Below are positions 1-5,097 of a stretch of DNA of 7,205 nt, in pieces. The stretch is from the NCBI GenBank assembly GCA_041687095.1, contig JAWLCQ010000217.1, forward strand, positions 1 to 7,205. Direction: 5' to 3'. How positions within the stretch are numbered: position 1 is the stretch's first letter; every line of letters starts with the position of its first letter. The notes under the pieces are model-generated. The model was not told the DNA's origin. It saw only the letters and a program-made list of their open reading frames with translations, and made no database searches. Origin of the DNA: JAWLCQ01 sp041687095 (lineage in GTDB: Bacteria; Planctomycetota; Phycisphaerae; SM23-33). A program made the position numbers and the translations under genes.

Positions 1-29
1 TCGCGGAAGCGTTTGTTGACATTCCCGGA

Positions 30-55
30 CGTTGGGGGTCAGGAGACCCCCAACG
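30..55. repeat. Perfect 11-bp-stem hairpin
   Basis: An 11-base arm (CGTTGGGGGTC, 30-40) is followed by a 4-base loop (AGGA) and its exact reverse complement (45-55). All 11 pairs are Watson-Crick. It lies about 130 bases downstream of the stop codon of the minus-strand DUF2304 gene, so it could end that transcript, but neither flank has a T-tract, so it is not a classical intrinsic terminator. It may instead be a REP-like intergenic palindrome, since other GC-rich hairpins occur elsewhere in the window. The structure is read directly; the role is unknown. Confidence 0.7.
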
Positions 56-128
56 CCAGAGGTGGGAGCGGGCGCAGCCAGAGGTGCCGGGACTCCCGGA
101 GACGCGTCCCTGTCGGGACCCCCGGAGA
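55..128. repeat. Cluster of short direct and inverted repeats
   Basis: Immediately after the 30-55 hairpin come two copies of GCCAGAGGTG (55-64 and 77-86, 22-base period). These are followed by two copies of a 14-base unit with one mismatch (GGGACTCCCGGAGA at 89-102 and GGGACCCCCGGAGA at 115-128, 26-base period). Within them are small palindromes: CCGGGA/TCCCGG at 87-99 and GTCCC/GGGAC at 106-119. No credible reading frame crosses this stretch, and it looks like the remains of an intergenic repeat element. Bases 129-182 between it and the DUF2304 stop show nothing I can name. Confidence 0.6.
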
Positions 129-182
129 ATGCTCTTCTCTGCGGGTTGCGTTTCTGCGGCCCATCACCCGGGGGGCGCGAGA

Positions 183-605
183 TCACGAGGTGGAGCGCGA
201 GGACTCGGGAGTCTCCGCCGTCGCCGGGGATTCCTGTGGCAGTCCCGCGGCCTTGCGGGCCTCCTGGAGCTGCTGCTGGAGGATGGCGGAGTGTTCGGCG
301 AGTTGGCGGATCTGTTCGGCCTGCTTGGAGAGTTCGGTGGCGAAGTGCATGAGGATGAGCCCGATGAACGCCATCGACGACAGCAGGATGATCGTCAGGT
401 AGTTGACGTTGAGCATCCGCTGCAGGCGGAAGGGGATGGCGGGGAAGATCGCGAGCGTGAGCACCACCGCCGACGCGAGCAGCCAGATCATGGCGAACTC
501 CTCGCGGAGCTTGCGGCGGCGGATCATCTCGACGGTGAGGAAGATGACGATCGCCGCGAGCGTGAAGGAGATGACGCGATGGACGATGGGGATGTGGATG
601 TTCAT
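183..605 (-). CDS. DUF2304 family small membrane protein
   Basis: A 140-residue protein of unknown biochemical activity. Three hydrophobic segments are visible at about residues 7-25, 37-57 and 68-88. Between the first two is a basic stretch (RRRKLREEFAM) running into IWLLASAVVLTLAIFP, the hallmark pattern of DUF2304. Residues about 89-120 form a predicted coiled coil rich in Q, E and L (ELSKQAEQIRQLAEHSAILQ), and the last 20 residues are a polar, probably disordered tail. The family is often encoded beside DPM1-like glycosyltransferases, as here: its ATG overlaps the stop of the upstream GT2 gene by 4 bases (ATGA at 605-602), implying one mRNA and coupled translation. A likely role is anchoring the soluble GT2 enzyme at the membrane or helping a polyprenyl-phosphate sugar cross it; this is inference. 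The family assignment rests on the pattern, not on a search. Confidence 0.85.
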   Translation of the reverse strand: MNIHIPIVHRVISFTLAAIVIFLTVEMIRRRKLREEFAMIWLLASAVVLTLAIFPAIPFRLQRMLNVNYLTIILLSSMAFIGLILMHFATELSKQAEQIRQLAEHSAILQQQLQEARKAAGLPQESPATAETPESSRSTS

Positions 606-1360
606 GCGTGCTCCCGGTTCTCCGCGGGGGCGGGGGCAGGGGGCGGTTCGGGGAAGCGGGCCTCCAGGCAGTCCACCAGCAGCGCCAGGCACACCCGCAG
701 GGAGTGGAACACGCCCTTGAGGCTGCCGATGCTGCTGTGCTCCGCCGCCCGCATCTCCACGGGCGCCTCGACGACCCGCATGCCCTGGCGGGACGCCCAG
801 ACGGTGATCTCGGGCGAGTCGAGGTACGACTGCGGATAGTTGCGGGCGAAGAAGGCGATGGCCCGGGGGCCGTTGGCGCGCGACCCGCTCGTCGGATCGC
901 TGATCCATCGCCGGGTGACCAGGAACGTCACGCCCCGGATGAGCGACACGCCCGCCCGCCGCAGCAGCGGGAAGCGGTACGTCCCGCTCGCCAGCAGGCG
1001 CGAGCCGATGACGTGATCGGCCTGCCCGCGGAGGAGGGGGGCGATGAGCCCGGCGATCTGGTCGGCGCGGTGCTGCCCGTCTCCATCGAACTGCACGGTG
1101 ATGTCGTAGCCGTTCTGGAAGGCGTAGAGGTATCCGGTCTGCAGCGCCCCGCCGATGCCGAGGTTGAACGGCAGGCGAAGGACGCGGGCCCCATGGGCGG
1201 CGGCGATGGCGGCGGTGGCGTCGATGGACCCGTCGTCCACGACCACCACGTCCGCGCGGGGACCCTGCTCCCGCAGGTCCTGCAGGACCGAGGCGATCTT
1301 CCGGGCCTCGTTGTAGGCCGGGATGACGATCAGAATCCGTGGTAACGCCGTTGGGTTCAT
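602..1360 (-). CDS. Family 2 glycosyltransferase (polyprenyl-phosphate sugar synthase-like)
   Basis: A 252-residue GT-A fold enzyme expected to move a sugar from a nucleotide donor to an acceptor, most likely polyprenyl phosphate, on the cytoplasmic face of the membrane. Visible motifs in order: IPAYNE at 13-18, VVDDGS at 40-45 (nucleotide binding), NLGIGGALQTG at 66-76, DGDGQH at 92-97 (the metal-binding DXD region), IGSR at 118-121 and DPTSG at 155-159, followed by SPEITVWA at 182-189. There is no C-terminal membrane pair, so the adjacent DUF2304 protein may supply membrane attachment. The tail (about 233-252) is proline/alanine rich. The ATG at 1360 directly precedes the PRILIVIPAYNE strand, so the start is well placed, although no strong Shine-Dalgarno is seen. 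It is transcribed away from the GT-C gene. The exact sugar cannot be told from sequence. Confidence 0.92.
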   Translation of the reverse strand: MNPTALPRILIVIPAYNEARKIASVLQDLREQGPRADVVVVDDGSIDATAAIAAAHGARVLRLPFNLGIGGALQTGYLYAFQNGYDITVQFDGDGQHRADQIAGLIAPLLRGQADHVIGSRLLASGTYRFPLLRRAGVSLIRGVTFLVTRRWISDPTSGSRANGPRAIAFFARNYPQSYLDSPEITVWASRQGMRVVEAPVEMRAAEHSSIGSLKGVFHSLRVCLALLVDCLEARFPEPPPAPAPAENREHA

Positions 1361-1368
1361 GAAAGGTC

Positions 1369-1374
1369 TCTATA
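1369..1374 (-). promoter_or_regulatory. Possible -10 box for the GT2-DUF2304 operon
   Basis: On the minus strand TATAGA lies 8 bases before the GT2 ATG (1360), so transcription from it would give a leaderless or nearly leaderless mRNA, which would fit the missing Shine-Dalgarno. I cannot find a good -35 at 16-18 bases. An alternative pairing is TTGCAG (1398-1403) with TACGGT (1374-1379) at 18 bases. Weak evidence. Confidence 0.25.
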
Positions 1375-1429
1375 CCGTACCGAAGACGCACGCGCCGCTG
1401 CAAGTTCATCGGCCGGATCAGGATTGGAG

Positions 1430-1458
1430 TTGGGGGAAAACAACGCATCTGGTAGATT
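1430..1458 (+). promoter_or_regulatory. Possible promoter of the GT-C gene
   Basis: TTGGGG (1430-1435), a 17-base spacer and TAGATT (1453-1458) make a loose sigma-70-type promoter on the plus strand in the divergent spacer between the two glycosyltransferase genes. Transcription would begin near 1465, ahead of both candidate starts (GTG 1495 and ATG 1576). Only 3 of 6 and 4 of 6 consensus positions match, so this is tentative. Confidence 0.3.
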
Positions 1459-1575
1459 GGAACCCTCCATCCCAGCAAGAGAAAGCGAGCGCCCGTGGCA
1501 GAGCAAAGCGTGAAAACGAGTCGTTCCCGGGGGGGCGAGCCGCCTGACCGTTCGCCGCGTTCCTCGGAGCGGGAG

Positions 1576-3495
1576 ATGGCCACCCCCCACGCCGCCCCCG
1601 CCGACAGCTTCGACGCCGTCGGCCATCGATGGTTCTGGCCCCTCGCGGGCCTGGTCGTCCTCATCCTGGTGGCCAATGGACTGGCGTGGGACGTCACGAG
1701 GCCGATGAACGGGCTGCACGCCTGGGGCAAAGCCGACGCCGCCTGGTTCGCCCGCAACCACGTCCGCTACGGGCTGGGCTACACCCACGGCCTCGCGGTC
1801 CAGGCGGTGGGGGACCCGCCCCCCGAGAACCCCAACCTCTACGTCAACCATCCGCAGCTCACCATCCTCCTCAACGCCGCTTCCATGTACCTCCTGGGCC
1901 CGTCCCACGTGACGCTCAACATCATGATGGTGGTCCAGGGGGTCGTGATCGTCCTGCTGTTCATGCGGATCGTCCGCTCGCTCGCGGACCCGTGGACGGC
2001 CCTGGTGGGGGGGCTACTGTTCGCCCTCATGCCCATCAGCGTGTACTTCGGCATGGGCGGGTGGCTGATGATCGTGGCGATGCTGGCGACGTGGTGGTAC
2101 CTGATCCTCATCGGGGAGATCTCCGACGGGCCCGCCCCGCGGCGGCGCCACTACGCGCTGCTGGGCGTCTCGCTCGTCCTCCTGCCGCACTTCGCCTGGA
2201 CGGGCGTGTTCTACGCGGGGACCCTGGGCCTGCACTACGTCGCCCGCTGCCTCCGCCGCCTCCAGTGGCCCAACTGGGTGCTGCTGGGCGTGGGGTTCGC
2301 ATCCATCGTCGTGGGGATCGCGAGCGTCTTCGGCGTCCTGCTCGTCGCACGCGGCGGGAACGGCGAGAAACTGCAGGACCTCTACGCGTGGCGAAGCGGA
2401 AACGCCGAAGCCGCCCAAACCGCCGCCTTCCAGTGGGGCGCGTGGTTCCTGCGGGTGTGGGAGTTCATGCTCAGCAACTTCACCTGGGCGGTCATCGCCC
2501 TGGCGGTGGTGGGCGTGGCGGTGGTGGCGGCGCGGCAGGTGTGGCAGTACCTTCGCGCACGCGTGGAAGGCCGCCGCGTCAGCCTGTTCACCGGCTCACC
2601 GCAACTGCTGCTGTTCCTGCTGCCCGGGGTGCTGCAGTTGTTCCTGTTGAAGGGCGCGTTGTGGCCGCACCACTTCTGGGAGCGCCCGCTGGCGCCGTTC
2701 CTCGCCTTGACGGCGGCGGTGGCGATTGTGGCGCTGGTGCGGCGGATCTGGCCCCGGCAGCGCCAACTGGCCGTCCTGGCGGGGATCGTGGTGCTGGGCT
2801 TCGTCGCCTTCACCGCCGTCCAGGGGCAGGGGCGGTACTTCCGCATCGTCTGGCAGCCCGAGGCCAAACTCGCGCTGTGGCAGGAACTCAACGCCGAGAT
2901 CCCCTCCGACAAGCCCGTGCTCGTCTTCGACCCCGCCAACGACCAACTCCTCGTCACCCAGAGCGAGGAAAAGGGCGAGGTCATGCGCGGAGAGCCCGCC
3001 TGGTACCTCGACCGCCGCATCGAGTGGGCTCCGAGCCGTACGACCCTGGACCGCACGTACGCCCGCATCTACCGCGTCCAGACCGCCTTCATGGAGACGC
3101 TCCAGCAGGCCCAGTCTCGCGGGGCGGACCCCCGGACCCTCGCCGCCGTCCAGAGAACCGCCGAGCAGGCCGCCCAGCAGCAGCTCCAGGCCATCCTCCA
3201 GCAGGAGATCCCGCGGATGGTGCAGGAGATCGAGGCGCTCCGGGCGGCCACCGGCGCTCCGCGCTACCTCATGTTCGCCGCCCACACCTATCCCCAGTGC
3301 CCCCCCTGGAACATGGTCCCGCGGAGCCTGATGGAACAGCTCGTGCTGCGCTACCGCGTCGATTCGGTCTACAAGGCCGAACCTCCCATCGTGGACGAGA
3401 AGGCGAAGGAGACGATCCAGTACGGCACGCGGCCGTACGTGGTCTTCGACCTCACCGCCCCGCCCGAGGCGGCCCCGCCGAACGCTCCCCAGTAG
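1576..3495 (+). CDS. GT-C (GT39/PMT-like) polytopic membrane glycosyltransferase
   Basis: A 639-residue integral membrane protein expected to transfer a sugar from a polyprenyl-phosphate donor on the outer face of the cytoplasmic membrane. About 11-12 hydrophobic segments run from residue 22 to 415. The first loop holds HAWGKADAAWFARN (48-61), where D54 sits at the usual catalytic acid position of GT-C enzymes, and NHPQL (91-95) corresponds to the family's HPPL-type motif. Residues 416-639 are soluble and probably periplasmic. They contain a glutamine-rich helical stretch at about 503-562 and end in an A/P-rich tail. Start: I prefer ATG 1576, with GGAG 6 bases upstream. The in-frame GTG at 1495 would add 27 polar residues, but about a third of those codons end in A or T whereas nearly all codons after 1576 end in G or C. 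The stop TAG (3493-3495) lies in a tandem repeat. Family assignment is good; substrate unknown. Confidence 0.85.
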   Translation: MATPHAAPADSFDAVGHRWFWPLAGLVVLILVANGLAWDVTRPMNGLHAWGKADAAWFARNHVRYGLGYTHGLAVQAVGDPPPENPNLYVNHPQLTILLNAASMYLLGPSHVTLNIMMVVQGVVIVLLFMRIVRSLADPWTALVGGLLFALMPISVYFGMGGWLMIVAMLATWWYLILIGEISDGPAPRRRHYALLGVSLVLLPHFAWTGVFYAGTLGLHYVARCLRRLQWPNWVLLGVGFASIVVGIASVFGVLLVARGGNGEKLQDLYAWRSGNAEAAQTAAFQWGAWFLRVWEFMLSNFTWAVIALAVVGVAVVAARQVWQYLRARVEGRRVSLFTGSPQLLLFLLPGVLQLFLLKGALWPHHFWERPLAPFLALTAAVAIVALVRRIWPRQRQLAVLAGIVVLGFVAFTAVQGQGRYFRIVWQPEAKLALWQELNAEIPSDKPVLVFDPANDQLLVTQSEEKGEVMRGEPAWYLDRRIEWAPSRTTLDRTYARIYRVQTAFMETLQQAQSRGADPRTLAAVQRTAEQAAQQQLQAILQQEIPRMVQEIEALRAATGAPRYLMFAAHTYPQCPPWNMVPRSLMEQLVLRYRVDSVYKAEPPIVDEKAKETIQYGTRPYVVFDLTAPPEAAPPNAPQ

Positions 3496-3571
3496 CGGCC
3501 CGTCCATGCCAAGACACACCGCTGGGTGCCCAGTAGCGGACCGTCCATGCCAAGACACACCGCCGGGTGCC
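3490..3571. repeat. 41-bp tandem duplication spanning a stop codon
   Basis: Two adjacent 41-base units (3490-3530 and 3531-3571), both beginning CAGTAGCGG and ending GGGTGCC, differ at two positions only (unit base 10, C or A; unit base 33, T or C). Unit 1 starts inside the GT-C gene: its first bases CAGTAG are the final glutamine codon and the stop. Because 41 is not a multiple of three, the duplication does not encode a repeated peptide in one frame. It looks like a recently duplicated intergenic element. Confidence 0.9.
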
Positions 3572-3602
3572 GTGGTTTGCGGAGCGCAGCGGAGCAACCA
3601 CG
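3571..3602. repeat. Hairpin CGTGGTT ... AACCACG
   Basis: A 7-bp arm CGTGGTT (3571-3577) pairs with AACCACG (3596-3602), and a bulged T allows two further GC pairs. The interior GGAGCGCAGCGGAG is itself a near-repeat (GGAGCGCA/GCGGAG). It directly abuts the second 41-bp unit, so the two may form one composite element. No T-tract follows. Confidence 0.6.
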
Positions 3603-3641
3603 TCCAGCCAACGTGGCCTGTTGGGATGGAGCGCCAACGGA

Positions 3642-3661
3642 CAAGCCCGCTCCCGGGCTTG
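3642..3661. repeat. 8-bp perfect hairpin CAAGCCCG/CGGGCTTG
   Basis: CAAGCCCG (3642-3649), loop CTCC and CGGGCTTG (3654-3661) form a compact perfect stem-loop. Its CAAGCC/GGCTTG outer pairs are shared with the larger hairpin at 7150-7186. It could help end the GT-C transcript, about 150 bases upstream, but there is no run of T after it on either strand. Confidence 0.6.
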
Positions 3662-3704
3662 CTGACGGTCCGGCGGTGGCTTGCCATTTGGCGTCCGCGG
3701 AGTT

Positions 3705-3734
3705 CCCCCGCGAGTTCCCCTTTTGCCGCGGGGG
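3705..3734. repeat. 8-bp inverted repeat with internal direct repeat
   Basis: CCCCCGCG (3705-3712) pairs with CGCGGGGG (3727-3734) around a 14-base loop. The left arm overlaps a 9-base direct repeat GAGTTCCCC (3700-3708 and 3712-3720, 12-base period). The structure sits just upstream of the second GT2 gene, with TTTT in the loop rather than after the stem, so it is not a plus-strand terminator. It may be regulatory or simply part of the repeat element. Confidence 0.45.
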
Positions 3735-3812
3735 CGGAGCGGGTACACTCTCCCGACTCCCCCGGGGCCGCCGCGCCGCCCCCGGGCGGAGGATGGCCAA
3801 GGGACCGACTGC

Positions 3813-4550
3813 ATGAAGCTATCCATCGTGATTCCGGTGTACAACGAGATCGATACGCTGGACGAGATCCTCGCCCGCGTCCGTGCCGTGGACGTGGGCA
3901 TGGAGCGGGAGATCGTCCTCATCGACGACTGCTCGAAGGACGGGACGCGGGAGAAGCTCCAGGGCATGACGGACCAGTCCGACCTGCGCATCCTGTTCCA
4001 CGAGGTCAACCAGGGGAAGGGGGCGGCGCTGCGGACGGGCTTTGGGGCGGCGACGGGGGACGTGGTCCTCATCCAGGACGCCGATCTGGAGTACGACCCG
4101 CGCGAGTACCCCCGCCTGCTGAGCCCGATCCTGGAGGGCAAGGCGGACGTGGTCTTCGGGTCCCGCTTCGCCGGGGGCGAAAGCCACCGCGTCCTGTACT
4201 ACTGGCACTGCGTGGCGAACCGGTTCCTCACGTGGCTGTCGAACTGCTTCACGAACATCAACCTCACCGACATGGAGGTCTGCTACAAGGTCTTCCGCCG
4301 GGAGGTGGTGAAGGCGATTCGGATCGAGGAGAACCGCTTCGGGTTCGAGCCCGAGATCACCGCCAAGGTCGCCCAGATGCGCTGCCGCATCTTCGAGGTG
4401 GGCATCTCCTACGCGGGGCGGACGTACGAGGAGGGCAAGAAGATCGGCTGGAAGGACGCCGTCCGCGCCGTCTGGTGCATCCTCAAGTACAACCTGCGGC
4501 GAAGGAAGCAGCCCCGCCTGCAATGCGGGCGTGAGGGCGGACAAGGTTAG
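3813..4550 (+). CDS. DPM1-like family 2 glycosyltransferase
   Basis: A 245-residue cytoplasmic enzyme of the dolichyl-phosphate mannose synthase-like branch of GT2, expected to make a polyprenyl-phosphate-linked hexose from a nucleotide sugar. Motifs: SIVIPVYNE at 4-12, LIDDCSKDGT at 36-45, NQGKGAALRTGF at 66-77, QDADLEYDPREYP at 88-100 (DXD metal site D89/D91), FGSRF at 115-119, TDMEVCYKVFRR at 152-163 and NRFGFEPEIT at 174-183. There is no C-terminal membrane domain, matching single-domain members of about 240 residues. ATG 3813 opens directly on the first beta strand, with AAGGGA (3799-3804) 8 bases before it. Longer in-frame starts would only translate repeat DNA. It is co-directional with the GT-C gene, which may use its product. 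The last residues (about 232-245) look unconserved, and the TAG stop (4548-4550) is part of a heptamer repeat. Confidence 0.92.
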   Translation: MKLSIVIPVYNEIDTLDEILARVRAVDVGMEREIVLIDDCSKDGTREKLQGMTDQSDLRILFHEVNQGKGAALRTGFGAATGDVVLIQDADLEYDPREYPRLLSPILEGKADVVFGSRFAGGESHRVLYYWHCVANRFLTWLSNCFTNINLTDMEVCYKVFRREVVKAIRIEENRFGFEPEITAKVAQMRCRIFEVGISYAGRTYEEGKKIGWKDAVRAVWCILKYNLRRRKQPRLQCGREGGQG

Positions 4551-4579
4551 AGGTTAGAGGTTAGAGGTTAGAGGGTAGA
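4545..4579. repeat. GGTTAGA heptamer tandem array (5 units)
   Basis: Four exact GGTTAGA units (4545-4572) and one variant GGGTAGA (4573-4579) lie head to tail. The first unit contains the stop codon of the GT2 gene (TAG 4548-4550). In that gene's frame the array also supplies an extra in-frame TAG in the fourth unit (4569-4571). It sits between two convergent genes and may vary in copy number by slippage. Confidence 0.92.
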
Positions 4580-4610
4580 GGGCTTGCCTTCAGGGCCCGG
4601 GGAGGCGGGG

Positions 4611-5000
4611 TCATGCGTAGCCCAGCTTCCGCAGGTCGTGCTCCTCGAGCCCGAAGTGATGGCCCATCTCGTGCAGGAGCGTGATGCGGATCTGGCGCTT
4701 GAGCGCCTTGGGTCCGCACGGCCCCCCGCCGGCCGCCCGGACGATGCCCTCGCGGAAGATGGCCATGCGGTCGGGGAACACGCCCGAGTGCGTGACGCTG
4801 CGGTCCGTCAGCGGGATTCCCGTGTACAGCCCGCACAGGTCCCGGGGATGGCGGCAGCCGACCTCGTCCATCGTCGCCCGGTCCGGGCGGTCATCCACGA
4901 TCAGCGGAACCTCCTCCAGCAGGTCGCGGAGGTGATCGGGCAACTCCTCGATCACCTCCTCCAGCAGGTCGTCAAAGTCGTCTCGCTCGCGCTGTCGCAT
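4611..5000 (-). CDS. Minimal zincin-type zinc metallopeptidase (PF06262-like)
   Basis: A 129-residue probable zinc metallopeptidase of unknown substrate. The signature HEMGHHFGLEEHDL (110-123) carries the zinc ligands H110 and H114, the catalytic base E111, G117, and E120 or D122 as likely third ligand. The motif lies almost at the C terminus (GYA end), as is usual for this small family. The N-terminal half is acidic (DDFDDLLEEVIEELPDHL), and the middle has LCGLYTG (55-61), FPDRMAIFREG (75-85) and RITLLHE, typical of the family. No signal peptide or membrane segment is seen, so it is cytoplasmic. ATG 5000 is preferred: the frame is open 24 codons further up, but a strong promoter lies inside that extension and ends 6 bases before this ATG. 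No Shine-Dalgarno is present. It is convergent with the GT2 gene and separated from the upstream hydrolase gene by 97 bases. Confidence 0.85.
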   Translation of the reverse strand: MRQRERDDFDDLLEEVIEELPDHLRDLLEEVPLIVDDRPDRATMDEVGCRHPRDLCGLYTGIPLTDRSVTHSGVFPDRMAIFREGIVRAAGGGPCGPKALKRQIRITLLHEMGHHFGLEEHDLRKLGYA

Positions 5001-5006
5001 GCGGGG

Positions 5007-5035
5007 ATTGTACCGGAAGCGTCTCGACCCGTCAG
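5007..5035 (-). promoter_or_regulatory. Sigma-70-type promoter for the zincin gene, leaderless layout
   Basis: On the minus strand CTGACG (5035-5030) and TACAAT (5012-5007) are separated by exactly 17 bases. The -10 box (5 of 6 consensus) ends 6 bases before the ATG at 5000, so the expected transcription start falls on or within a base or two of the start codon. This fits the lack of a ribosome binding site. Confidence 0.65.
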
Positions 5036-5036
5036 C

Positions 5037-5053
5037 GCGCAGAGCATCTGCGC
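5037..5053. other. 7-bp hairpin between hydrolase stop and zincin promoter
   Basis: GCGCAGA (5037-5043), loop GCA and TCTGCGC (5047-5053) form a perfect stem-loop about 45 bases past the stop of the hydrolase gene. It ends 1 base from the zincin -35 box. It may terminate the upstream transcript without a U-tract, or bind a regulator of the zincin promoter. Both are inference. Confidence 0.45.
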
Positions 5054-5097
5054 TTCGCTCCGCCGCCTGCACGCCCCACGCGCTGCGCCCCGTGTGT

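Larger units (their letters stand above)
3496..3812. other. Gene-less 317-base spacer filled with repeats and hairpins
   Basis: This spacer between the GT-C and second GT2 genes holds, in order, most of the 41-bp tandem repeat, hairpins at 3571-3602, 3642-3661 and 3705-3734, and the leader of the GT2 gene. A weak promoter may lie at TTGCCG (3723-3728) and TACACT (3744-3749), but its 15-base spacer is short and it overlaps a hairpin arm. A 96-codon frame (3526-3816) crosses the spacer, but its peptide is the translation of the repeats and matches no family I know. GGAGG at 3788-3792 abuts an ATG at 3793 that would encode only seven residues before TGA at 3814, overlapping the GT2 start. With no gap after GGAGG it is unlikely to be used. 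Confidence 0.6.

Noticed and set aside
16..21. Perfect TTGACA suggestive of a -35 box
   Set aside because: At 16-18 bases downstream there is only the GC-rich hairpin, with no -10-like hexamer and no plus-strand gene to serve.
183..1757. Single 524-codon minus-strand frame running through the DUF2304 gene and the GT2 gene
   Set aside because: Only its last 140 codons are real. The rest is a shadow of the GT2 gene, which has all its motifs in another frame and overlaps the DUF2304 start by ATGA.
1629..3536. 635-codon open frame overlapping the GT-C gene in another frame
   Set aside because: Its product is low-complexity, rich in R, P, G and A with no domain, as expected for a shadow frame in high-GC DNA. 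The overlapped frame has clear membrane segments and GT-C motifs.
3490..3571. CRISPR array
   Set aside because: Two directly adjacent 41-base copies without spacers and no cas genes nearby; it is a simple tandem duplication.
2596..3687. Long minus-strand frame opposite the GT-C gene and the repeat spacer
   Set aside because: Antisense shadow: no recognisable domain, biased composition, and it runs through the 41-bp repeat.
3526..3816. Possible 96-residue protein encoded across the repeat spacer
   Set aside because: The peptide is a translation of repeat and hairpin DNA, has no domain and no ribosome binding site.
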